DNA from: Tubiluchus corallicola
Taxonomy: Eukaryota; Priapulida; Priapulimorpha; Priapulimorphida; Tubiluchidae
NCBI GenBank assembly: GCA_030141605.1
Contig: JAQGDQ010001538.1
Span: 7,501 to 35,684, forward strand
DNA: 28,184 nt
Direction: 5' to 3'
Translations under genes and position numbers: made by a program
Shown: positions 18,858 through 28,184 of the stretch, in pieces
Position numbering within the stretch: position 1 is the stretch's first letter
Layout of the letters: every line of letters starts with the position of its first letter
The notes under the pieces: model-generated
Databases searched by the model: none
Seen by the model: only the letters and a program-made list of their open reading frames with translations
Told to the model about the DNA's origin: nothing

Positions 18858-20009
18858 ATGAGTACCTCTGGGGTACTAGCCAGGAAAAGCTGTACTATTT
18901 GTAGACGCAGTAAGGAAATAACAAAAAGAGAAATATACTGCGTGGTGTGCGTTGGCTGTTTTCACAAGTTCTCAAATGATAACGAATCAGACTCTGAGAC
19001 TGAAACTATTGGGACGCAGTCGGAGCCAAAACCACAAGCGTCGAATGATGCTAGCAAAGCAGGCCTCCTTGATCTACTAAAAATTGAAATAATTCATTTC
19101 ATTCGGGAAGAGAACGATATCAACAAGCTGACCGAAATATTAAACCGGCTGAAAAAAATATCAGGTGATCCTGTCATGGATAAACTAAATCAGATAGAAC
19201 AATCAATAGAAAAGCTGTCGGGAAAAGAACGCAGACCTGCCGGCCTTACTTCCTATAGCAATGCTGTGAAAAAAGGCATGCAAACGTCTGCTACTTCTCG
19301 AAATCGTCTGTTAATAAATACACAAAATCCCATTGTGCAACATGATGAAGCTAGAACAGTTATAATAGAAAATGTTAAAGACAAAAAACTTGTAGAGACC
19401 AGCGCCTCAATTAAAACAAATCTGTGTAAGTATTTTCCACGTGAAAGATTTGAAATAGCCTACTGAACTGCTCGAGGAAACATACAAATTCAGTTAAAAG
19501 ATTCTGAAAATGCAGATGAAATAATAAGCTCATGGAACCCAACTTATATGGGTACCGACACGAAAGTCAGAAAACCAAATAAGTACTCTATTGGAGTGAT
19601 CAAAGACTGTGACCCGGAATTGACTGAAGACGAAATAAAGGCGGCAATTGAACAGAAGTTCCCAGTAATCGAAGTAGAGCGATTTAAACGGAAGAACGGA
19701 GCCAATATGCCAAAAAAAAACAACAAACAACCAATACAGGAGGGAATTCCTATAAAACATCTTCTGTGCGAAGTAGAACAATATATCCGAAAACACACAC
19801 CTTTATGCTGTTACAAGTGTCAGTCTTTTGGTCACGTTGCTAAGTGGTGCAGAAATAAAGCCAACTGTGGTAAATGCGGAAATCTGCATAAAACATCTGA
19901 ATGCAATAGCAAAGAGATAAAGTGCTACAATTGCAAAAGTGAGCATGAAGCCAATTCCAAGAATTGCTCTACATACTTAGATCAGTTAAAAAGACTGAAT
20001 CGTATCTAA
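18858..20009 (+). pseudogene. LINE ORF1 (gag-like) with N-terminal Cys/His finger, one internal stop
   Basis: ATG at 18858, 383 codons to TAA at 20007-20009, all in one frame except a TGA at 19464-19466. The N-terminus has CTICRRSKEITKREIYC followed by VVCVGCFHKF, a truncated PHD-like or treble-clef pattern (C-x2-C-x13-C-x2-C-x2-C-F-H). Next comes an acidic/Ser stretch, a predicted helical segment (LLDLLKIEIIHFIREENDIN) and a basic middle. Three zinc knuckles follow: CYKCQSFGHVAKWC, CGKCGNLHKTSEC and CYNCKSEHEANSKNC. The frame continues cleanly past the TGA (TARGNIQIQLKDSENADEII), so a single nonsense change breaks it; a tryptophan codon is the likely ancestor. Confidence 0.88.
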
Positions 20010-21985
20010 TGGCTGCATCTCCTAGGCGTCTTAGTGTATGCAAATTAATATCAATACTTTTTCTGTTCGTTCGCAATATGCGTTAGACAAATATGAAACT
20101 CCTACTACTTTGGTATTGTTACGGTACATGAAGTGAAAGCTAAACAATACGATGATGTGACTAACTAATTATCAAAGTTATGTCAAAAATAAGGACCCAA
20201 ATACTAGTGGATGTGCAGTATTCGTAAAAAATGAATTGATTAGTTGCAGACTACACGAACTAGAAGATAACAACACAGATACAATTTGGGTTTTAGTTAA
20301 AGGCAAAGGTTTGAAAATGATTGTAGCTTCTGTATATGTTCTGCCAAGTCGAGCACATGCAATCAATACTAGCTTCTTTCAAAAAGGCCTGCCTATTTTC
20401 TGATCAACAAAGCCTAGACGGTCTAACTGGAGATCTGAACAGTAGAAGTTTTATGTGGGATGTAAAAACTAACTCACATGGGCAACTTTTAAATGACTTA
20501 GTTTGTTCTAGTACATATCCAGTACTGCCTGTTGCGCCGTTGGTTGAAACATTTAAATCAGCCCACGGCAAACGCATCATTGATATTGTATTGCTAACAA
20601 ACAATCTTGCGTCATTACCGGTGACACAAAGCATTGACGACGAGGTTGAATTGTTTAGTGGAGCTCCGTTAATGTGCCACTTTCCAGTCATTACTAAGTT
20701 AGGTGCATCTTTGCATAACTGTAGCACAACAGCAAAGCCTACTGCCTTCGATTGCAAAAGCAATAACTGGCATAACTGGTCAGGTTATTTAGAAAATAGT
20801 TTGCGCTCGAATTTTGCGCTCCTTAACGATGCTATAATGCGAGAGTACCTTATTGAGCTGTGGCAGTTGTTTCAGAAATTAATAGAAAAACAGCAATGAA
20901 GCTGTACTACCAAAAAAAGTTGTATATAATCATTCAAAGCCGTTTTGGACTCAAAACTTAAGTTTTTTGTAATAATTTAACTCTATAATTGGTGTTTTAA
21001 ATGGCGGCAGATACTAAATTGCTCGCAAGGAAAAAGTAAAGTAATTCCATTTGGCCTTCATGATTTAAAGGACTGCTTAAAATTTGGAACTAATGAAGTT
21101 AGTTACGTGCAAAGTTGTAAAGTTTTAGGAGTTACAATCGACAGTAATTTGTCATTTTAAAATCATGTAAGTAAGGTTAGAAGATAAGCTTGGAATAGGT
21201 GGATGTCAATTAAGCGTAAGAGCATGCTGTATAAAGGTTTCAGTCTCAATGTTATCATTGCTCTATTTAAGACTTTAGTTTTACCAATTAAAATGTATGC
21301 TGCTCCTGCCTGGATGGCAAGAAAGCACTCACTGTTTGACGATCTGTTGTATGACGTTATGAGAACTGCTACTGGTTGTCACTTTCACTCCTCAAAAGAC
21401 AAACTAGAGTTAATTTGTGGGCTACCCCCACTTGATATTATATTTAAGGGAATCGCCGTAAAATTTATGCTAAAATCTCTAGCAGTGTCGGATTCAGATT
21501 TAGTCAAAACTCATATAATAGAGATTATTTCGTGATTCCACAATCGGTCATAGACATTTCATTCGAGAATTACTGGCATCTAGTGGTCAATATTTAAAAT
21601 TATGTAAAAATTATAATTCACGTACTATTGATTACGGTAATATACCACTGAATATCCTTGAGTAAAAAAACAGGATATTGAGCATTTTATAACACACCTA
21701 TGGAAAAATAGATGCCGTACTCGCTACCAATGCCAGGAGTTATCTATTCTTCCTGAAAATGTATTTTTAACTCCACTAGACCTTCCTTTTCATACAAATA
21801 GCAGAACAGGTCTGATGCACCTGTTTGTAGCCATGATTACTATACAAGTTACTATGTCATTTTATCATGAATTTGTAGGAGTTAACACTTGTCTTTTTTA
21901 CGGTTTTCCAGCACTTCTCAGTGACTTCTGTACGTAATATCTTCACGCATCTGTTTACAGAACAAAACTCTTGGATGGTGTAACG
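20010..21985 (+). pseudogene. LINE ORF2 remnant: endonuclease and C-terminal part, RT missing
   Basis: Endonuclease pieces are PNTSGCAVFVKNELISC (near 20197-20247), IVASVYV, then TGDLNSRSFMWD, IIDIVLL and GAPLMCHFP at 20426-20690. After KPFWTQNL (about 20939-20962) the sequence jumps to WCFKWRQILNC (about 20990-21020; compare WCQKWRQILNC at 16167-16199), removing all catalytic RT motifs. The frame at 21203-21535 matches 16373-16700 (YGSVARMVKKHSYFEDLWYD versus YAAPAWMARKHSLFDDLLYD). LTPLDLPFH near 21770 matches LTPLCLPLTH. The terminal CCHC finger is not recognisable. Many stops. Confidence 0.82.
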
Positions 21986-22214
21986 ATTCTAGTACTGAAA
22001 TTTCAACAAAATTTAGTTATTTAAAATAATAATGATGGCCAGAAAAGTTGTGTGCTTGAATTCAGCACCAGCCCAATGGAATAATTATTTTCATATTATT
22101 AACAAGGGATTGTGAAACTTTTTGTGAAGATATATAATAATTTAAATATCCGCGTATGTTTTTTAATAATTTATCATAGTTGTAGTATTTGTTCACGACT
22201 TTCGCGGTTGCTAC

Positions 22215-22392
22215 TGAACTGTCACATCACATCAAACGAAGCGCCTCTGTCTGCATTAGGCCCATAGAAATTCATTAAATAATTAATGGAGAAAATAATT
22301 AGGGGACAGCATAACAATCGTTTTCTATTATTTAAAACCTACGCAGTTGTAACCACGGAGTTCTATGGAAACAGGCGCTTCTTGTCACACTA
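22215..22392. repeat. Diverged inverted segments, MITE-like
   Basis: CACATC..CGAAGCGCC..CCATAGAAATTC (22215-22278) and TTCTATGGAAACAGGCGCTT..GTCACAC (22352-22392) are inverted relatives. The arms are short and diverged, with a spacer of about 75 bp. Confidence 0.45.
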
Positions 22393-22817
22393 GTAATTAA
22401 TCACACCACGACACCTGCTGATTCCATGTTTGTTTTACTTTGGGGGTGAGCGAACAAATTGTGGGCAAGTAAGTACATTTCACACACTAAATTCTAATTA
22501 AAAAGATTTTGTCGATGTGGTTTTACTTTATCTAGTGTGAAAAGTAGGGCCTCTCTTTGGTAATGAACGCTGCAGACACGAACCCTCTGCAAACTCGCAA
22601 GCGTAGCACACCCCTGACCGCTTATGTTATGAAAAAATGACAACAGTTATGAGGCTGTTTTATTCATGAAAGCAGCGTGTACGCACTGATGTTTAACACG
22701 CAGGTATTGTTATGCAATACGGAACTTTTGAAGTAAATCAGAAGTGAAGCTGCTTGCAAATAGAGGCACATTTCTACCCTTTGCGTATAAAATAATAAAG
22801 ATTTATCATCACTTCCC
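22393..22817 (+). other. Upstream flank of the EGF/cadherin gene
   Basis: No gene recognised. A TATAAAAT occurs at 22786-22793, only about 25 bp before the ATG. If used it would give a leader of a few bases, so promoter assignment is weak. An upstream 5' UTR exon is equally possible. Confidence 0.3.
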
Positions 22818-22884
22818 ATGAAGTACATTAGAATCTGCTGTTTTCTTTTTCTTCAGCTGTGCGTGACTTTTACTGGTCCTGCAG
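22818..22884 (+). CDS. EGF/cadherin gene exon 1: signal peptide
   Basis: ATG at 22818, 22 codons plus one base, ending CCTGCAG|GTAAGA. Hydrophobic core CCFLFLQLCVTF. It could also be read as a stray signal-like frame, but the excellent donor and matching downstream phases support it. Confidence 0.78.
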
Positions 22885-25800
22885 GTAAGACTAATTACTC
22901 ATTTGTTTCAACTCAATTAAAATTCATTTCCTATCTTAAATTGCTTGTCTTGAATAATATCGTCAAACAATATTAATGGAATAAACTAGAATAGAAGCTC
23001 AATCCTATTTGTTCATTTCTTGTTACCTACTTCCTTCTTTACTCACTCACTTACTTAATGCTTATTCACATTTTTGTGACTTTTCTTCGCGTGATTTCTA
23101 AACGAACTTATGTTGAGCAGTTTATAGCAAGTTTGTTAATTTGTTTGTTGAGCAGTTTATAGCAAGTTCGTTAATTTGTTTGTTGAGCAGTTTATAGCAA
23201 GTTTGTTAATTTGTTTGTTGAGCAGTTTATAGCAAGTTTGTTAATTTGTTTGTTGAGCAGTTTATAGCAAGTTTGTTAATTTGTTTGTTGAGCAGTTTAT
23301 AGCAAGTTTGTTAAACAAACAAAAACAAACAAAATGTTGAGCAGTTTATAGCAAGTTTGTTAATTTGTTTGTTGAGCAGTTTATAGCAAGTTTGTTTTGT
23401 TTGTTTAGCAGTTTGTTAGCTTTAACTTGTTTAAATATAAATTAAACAACTACTACGAAAAATATCCGAAAGTTTTATTTGTCAAAAAGAAGTCCAGTTG
23501 ACATGTATGCTAAGCTTCAATAACTTTGTGTCATAAAAATATGTATTTTTAATGTGTTTGTAGTACTTGTGCGACTGTTCCAAATTTCGTCACATTTTCA
23601 AAGCTAATCTAAACAGCTGAAACAATTAAATTTTTTAAACATTAAAATTTCTTTAAATTTTTCTCCATGTTTTACTTTTTATTTTTTACAGCCACATCTT
23701 TTGAAGTTTGTACTAAAGAAGATGGAAGGTAATTTACTTTAAATACTATAATGTTATAGTATGTTATGTTATGAGATGTCTTTATATCTCGTCTGTAGAT
23801 CTACATAAATGGCTTCTTCAATTCGCAGACAACTGCAAGCAGATTTTCCGCAAATTTTTGCTAATTGAATTATCCAAATATTTTTTTCAAAAATCAGTCT
23901 GCAAATTGCCAAACGCCTACAGGTTATACAGCCAGCAAATTGTTAAAAGACAAGAGAAGGGGTACCTGAAGTAGATTTCAGAAAAATCGCCTTAAAAATA
24001 TATTACTTTATAGCATTTTTTGCAAATATCGTACTCGCGCTGAAAGGATTTTTCATTTTAAGTCTCCCGCAATACTGTTCCGACGGCGCCATTATATGAC
24101 GTCACTTACGTACAGCGTAAATCAGGGGAAGGAACGACAATGTTAAACTAGGCCCCCAAAAAGCTTTCCATGCAAAATTATATTATTTAGCATTTCGGTT
24201 ACCTGCTTGAAAGACTTAGGTAACTAGAAAAGAAAATTTTGAACTATTTAAATTGTTTCCACCAACTGGTAAAATGTCGTTGATTCACCCTCCAGGGTGC
24301 ACCACTCACCAACCAAAGATTTTTAATCTTACTGGCAAGATACTGTAATTCTAAATTAATTTTGTTAGTGATGTATGTGCTACAAATGCTGTGATTGTTT
24401 TTCCAAACTTTACACAATATTCTCCAAACTTGTTCCAAATGACTTGTCATCAAAATGGCTGCGTCTAACGGTCATTTCGGGAGATTAAATTTACGTTTTA
24501 TACAGCGTTACTGCCGACGCGAGTGTAATGTGCAAAAGGCAGTATGTAAGTGGTGTAAAATTGCAACACGAATCTTTTAAACTTTATGTACGTAAATGGT
24601 TTCTTGTGCTTTAAAGTAAAACAAGACAATTTTCACAAAGAAAGCTTTTTTCACACAGAACTTGTATCAGCAGTAACACTATATTATAAAACTTACGAAT
24701 TTAGTCTGCAGCGTTGACATTTAAGTTGTTTGAAATAAGTTCAGGAAACATTGTATAAAGTCTGAAAAAATAATCAGAGCATTCGTAGCGCATTCTTCAC
24801 TAAGTAAGCAAACGTATAAATTACTTATCTAGTAGAAAAGATTAATAATGTGTTTTTGGTGTGCCAGTGGTGCATGCTGGGATTACCGATTTTGTGCCGT
24901 TTAAAAATTTTCTTTCTCTAACTGCATGTCTTTCAAACAGGTAGGCGTAATGCTGCGAAATATTAGTTATGTGAAATAGCCTTTTGTTCCCCTTTAAAAA
25001 CAAGAAAAATAACTGTTGTACACATAAGCTACGACAAAGGAATATCTAAAACTTTTAACGATTACTGCTGGATAGAGCATTTCAAATATCGTTTCAATTT
25101 AAAAAAGTATTAAAATTTCTATCTTTGGGATATTTGTACCGATATCGAGGTTACCTTATACTTATACGTTCTAGCAGCACAGAATGTTTCAATGGACAAT
25201 GCCTTGACGGAAGCTGTTATTGTAGACCATGCTGGAAAGGATTTTCATGCAATCAATTCGGTAATATTATTTATTAAATACAAGTTTCACAGATAAATTT
25301 CCAAGCATTTACTGAAATACAGCCCCAGAATATACTGAAACAGTGCTCCAAAGTTTACTGAAATACAATTCCAGAATTTACTGAAATACAACTTCGGAAT
25401 TTACTGAAATACAGCCCCAGAATATACTGAAACAGTGCTCCAAATTTACTGAAATACAATTCCAGAATTTACTGAAATACAACTATAGAATTTAGTGAAA
25501 ATACAGCTTTGGAATTTACTGAATTACAACTTCAAATTTAGTGAAATTCAGCTCTGGAATTTACTGAAGTACAACTGTAGAATTTACTGAAACACAGCTC
25601 TGGAATTTACTGAAATACAACTTCAGAATTTAGTAAAATAAAGCTCTGGAATTTTCCAAAATACAGCTCTGGAATTTACAGAAGTACATATATTTTTATG
25701 TAAAGGTAGTGAAACAAATGAATTAAAATTTAATTTACTTTCATTCACAGGTCAAGAAAGCAATTTCTTTTTTATTTATTACGTTATGTAGTATGTCTTT

Positions 25801-26184
25801 CATAATACATAATTTTCCTTATAGCTGTAATATTTGATTGCAAACACTGTGCGAGTGTTCAAAAAATAAATTGATATCCATACATGAGTAAATAAACGTG
25901 CAAATAGATCAAAGCTTAGTGATGGTAAACTAAGAGGCTTTCACGCACATTAATTTAACAGATAAATAAAAAAACTTAATTATTCTAAAATATAAACGTA
26001 AATAATCAGCGCTTTGATTCCATTCCATCACCTTTTTTACATTTTGTAGTGAAAAGTGACTTTTACGTTTTGCAGAAGACAAATTCAAACCGAAATTCAG
26101 CAAAACCCAGGTTGGCATTACTGTCAATTCGTCAGTCCCTTTGGGATCCAAAATATACGTCTTGGAGGCCACAGATCTGGACAG
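22818..26184 (+). CDS. EGF and cadherin-repeat adhesion protein, 5' part (four exons), gene continues past the window
   Basis: Exons 22818-22884, 23692-23728, 25178-25260 and 26076-26184 join with GT-AG introns and consistent phases (1,2,1,2), giving 98 residues plus a split codon. Residues 1-22 (MKYIRICCFLFLQLCVTFTG..) form a signal peptide. Residues 29-59 form a small EGF module of tenascin type: C29, C38, C43, C48, C50 and C59, with GQCLDGSCYC and a GF before the last Cys. An extra C53 lies in the last loop. Residues 66-98 match the first strands of a cadherin repeat (KPKFSKTQVGITV, PLGSKIYVLEATDLD), including the calcium-binding DxD. The mature protein would be extracellular and probably membrane-bound with more repeats downstream. 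A cadherin led by an EGF at its N-terminus is unusual compared with classical cadherins. No further exon was found up to 28184. Confidence 0.82.
23112..23405 (+). repeat. 35-bp minisatellite, eight units, with an inverted patch
   Basis: Units start GTTGAGCAGTTTATAGCAAG at 23112, 23147, 23182, 23217, 23252, 23287, 23336 and 23371. They are nearly identical. In the sixth, the usual AATTTGTTT is replaced by an AAACAAACAAAAACAAACAA stretch, the opposite strand of the GTTTGTTT motif. It lies in the first intron of the EGF/cadherin gene. Confidence 0.95.
23692..23728 (+). CDS. EGF/cadherin gene exon 2: 37-nt microexon
   Basis: A small exon after TTTATTTTTTACAG and before GTAATTT. It encodes TSFEVCTKEDG with split codons on both sides and supplies the first EGF cysteine. 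It is short, but phase-perfect between exons 1 and 3. Confidence 0.65.
24085..25010. repeat. Diverged dispersed-repeat segments in opposite orientation in intron 2
   Basis: TCTCCCGCAATACTG..GACGGCGCCATT..TGACGTCAC at about 24063-24105 resembles the reverse complement of about 24440-24490. Separately, TATTTAGCATTTCGGTTACC then TGCTTGAAAGAC at 24184-24220 resembles the reverse complement of about 24930-24975. The order of the two blocks differs between strands, so this is not a simple palindrome. It probably reflects two or more old copies of a MITE- or SINE-like repeat. Confidence 0.45.
25178..25260 (+). CDS. EGF/cadherin gene exon 3: EGF core
   Basis: Encodes TECFNGQCLDGSCYCRPCW and on through KGFSCNQF, with seven cysteines in tenascin-type EGF spacing. 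The donor is TTCG|GTAATA. The acceptor is the tandem TAGCAG: using the first AG (25174) would add one serine in frame. Confidence 0.88.
25303..25690 (+). repeat. About 23-bp minisatellite in intron 3
   Basis: About 16-17 imperfect units of the form ACTGAAATACAGCTCCAGAA plus TTT. CAGCTCTGG- and CAACTTC-type variants alternate, so a dimeric unit near 46 bp is likely. It lies in the intron 25261-26075. Confidence 0.9.
26076..26184 (+). CDS. EGF/cadherin gene exon 4: start of a cadherin repeat
   Basis: Acceptor ACGTTTTGCAG, donor GACAG|GTAAAA. Encodes DKFKPKFSKTQVGITVNSSV then PLGSKIYVLEATDLD, matching the P.F....V.V.E..P.GT.V..V.ATD.D strand pattern of cadherin repeats. The next exon should begin with the third base of the split AG codon and a Gly/Ser-rich calcium-site sequence. 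Confidence 0.85.
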
Positions 26185-26904
26185 GTAAAAGCACTAAGAT
26201 TTCCTTAACTCTACACATCATTATAACCTTCATGTATATGCATATGTATACACAAGTATGTATGTATGTATGTATGTATATATGTATAGCTGTATATTGG
26301 AACGCATCCGGGGTCCAGCGCGGACCCGTCTCAGGATGTACAAAGCGGCATACAAGTTACGAAATACTACAGCCAACAAGAAAAATTAAAAGATCGGAAT
26401 ACGAGTGTGAAAAGAACTTTATAGCATAACTTCAATGCAAAGGAATGAAACGCGAACAGACTTTTGTATAAAAATTAACAAACCTACAGCATTCACCTTT
26501 ACAAACGGAAAGGCCAGATTGGAATCGTGAAATTGCGGCGTGCCTTCTCTTTTATACAGGTACATTTGCATTACTGGGCTTCTCAACCATACCCATTACT
26601 AACATTAGGGGGTTGGTTAAAATCTGCCTTCGTAACAATACGTATATATAAAATTAATTATCATAGTAAACTAAGTATTGCTCGTTACAAATATTAGTTC
26701 TTTTTCAATCTCCTTAATGCTTTCCACCGCTATAGTAGTTTGCTATGTAAAATTAATTACATAGGTCATAAATATTACCGCTGCTGTCCTCTTCAGTTTC
26801 GCTTGTCAGTTGCCATGTCAAATTATTAATCAATTCAGTTTAAATTAATCCTAAATTCTTTATACTAATAATCATTACGACTTGTTACACTAATATAATA
26901 ATAA
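26185..26904. other. Non-coding, start of intron 4 of the EGF/cadherin gene
   Basis: Contains a short TATG microsatellite (about 26251-26288). The frame 26049-26429 reads through the exon 4 donor in another frame and is not a gene. Confidence 0.5.
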
Positions 26905-26992
26905 CACTTACATAATTCCTCTACAGGCCCCCATGAACAGTATTACACCATCTAATTAGTTCACGGGGGCCTGTAGGGGAATTATCTAAGTG
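26905..26992. repeat. Compact palindrome: 34-bp inverted arms, 20-nt spacer
   Basis: Left arm 26905-26938 and right arm 26959-26992 are reverse complements with three mismatches in 34. The shared core is CTACAGGCCCCC/GGGGGCCTGTAG. The arms are GC-richer than their surroundings. It could be a tiny foldback or MITE, or a hairpin remnant. Confidence 0.92.
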
Positions 26993-27165
26993 GAAGATGT
27001 AAATGACCACTTGGTCCTACACTTCCCTCACACAAACTAAATTTGTTCATTGATGATATTGCGTTTGTAAGTGTGTTCTAGTTTTATGTGTGAAATAAAA
27101 CATCATAATTCATATAGAACTGTTATATAATGGGGAAATGTGTCACTAGGCGACCTGGATACTGA

Positions 27166-28031
<866 letters not shown>

Positions 28032-28043
28032 ATGTAGTAATAA

Positions 28044-28184
<141 letters not shown>

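Larger units (their letters stand above)
18672..21985 (+). mobile_element. Second LINE copy, related family, with RT core deleted
   Basis: Carries a nearly complete ORF1, a decayed endonuclease, then the post-RT region. The order of segments matches the copy at 13256-17480, but the stretch corresponding to about 14640-16165 of that copy is missing between 20960 and 20995. Amino-acid similarity between copies is moderate, so they are older relatives, not recent duplicates. Boundaries are approximate. Confidence 0.8.

Noticed and set aside
22786-22793. TATA box for the EGF/cadherin gene
   Set aside because: Too close to the ATG for a normal leader, and TATA-like strings are frequent in AT-rich DNA.
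26049-26429. 126-codon plus-strand frame overlapping cadherin exon 4
   Set aside because: Different frame from the exon and reads through its donor into a TATG repeat.
26560-26610. Possible next cadherin exon after TTTTATACAG
   Set aside because: The phase-2 reading meets a stop after about 13 codons and does not resemble a cadherin repeat.

Overview
This is a window of AT-rich nuclear DNA from an animal, most likely an invertebrate. The evidence is GT-AG introns, two multi-exon secreted or membrane protein genes (a chymotrypsin-fold serine protease and the start of an EGF/cadherin protein), decayed non-LTR retrotransposons, and very abundant micro- and minisatellites. I cannot name the species. 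No bacterial-type gene, operon, tRNA, rRNA or CRISPR array was seen.

Layout. (1) 1-2723: two arms of about 420 bp in inverted orientation, enclosing a short tandem duplication and a 650-bp AGAGAC-type microsatellite. (2) 3250-11372, minus strand: a complete S1A serine protease gene in seven exons, assembled here by eye with consistent GT-AG sites and phases. It has 317 codons, a signal peptide, a propeptide, the His/Asp/Ser triad and a hydrophobic C-terminus. No single long ORF reveals it. Its introns hold a TAATTA-rich minisatellite, a GT-rich tract and a gag-like fossil. (3) 11432-11912: a CT array (GA on the protease coding strand) just upstream of the protease start. (4) 12170-22000, plus strand: three related, broken LINE copies. 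The first is an ORF2 fragment carrying a 37-bp snap-back inverted duplication. The second is a 5'-truncated copy with ORF1 zinc knuckles, endonuclease, RT and a C-terminal CCHC, interrupted by a 297-bp GC-rich insert with a target-site duplication. The third is a copy with a nearly whole ORF1 whose RT core has been deleted from ORF2. CT arrays sit beside these copies. (5) 22818-26184 and onward, plus strand: the first four exons of a gene encoding a signal peptide, a tenascin-type EGF module and the start of a cadherin repeat. Its introns carry a 35-bp minisatellite, a 23-bp minisatellite and MITE-like inverted segments. (6) 26905-28184: a compact 34-bp-arm palindrome, then a long AGT/AGC array and an AAT array to the window end.

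The two host genes have no obvious joint role. The most informative content is the hidden protease with paired loss of two conserved disulfides, the structured insert inside the RT, and repeated signs of template switching (inverted duplications) in both LINE and satellite DNA.
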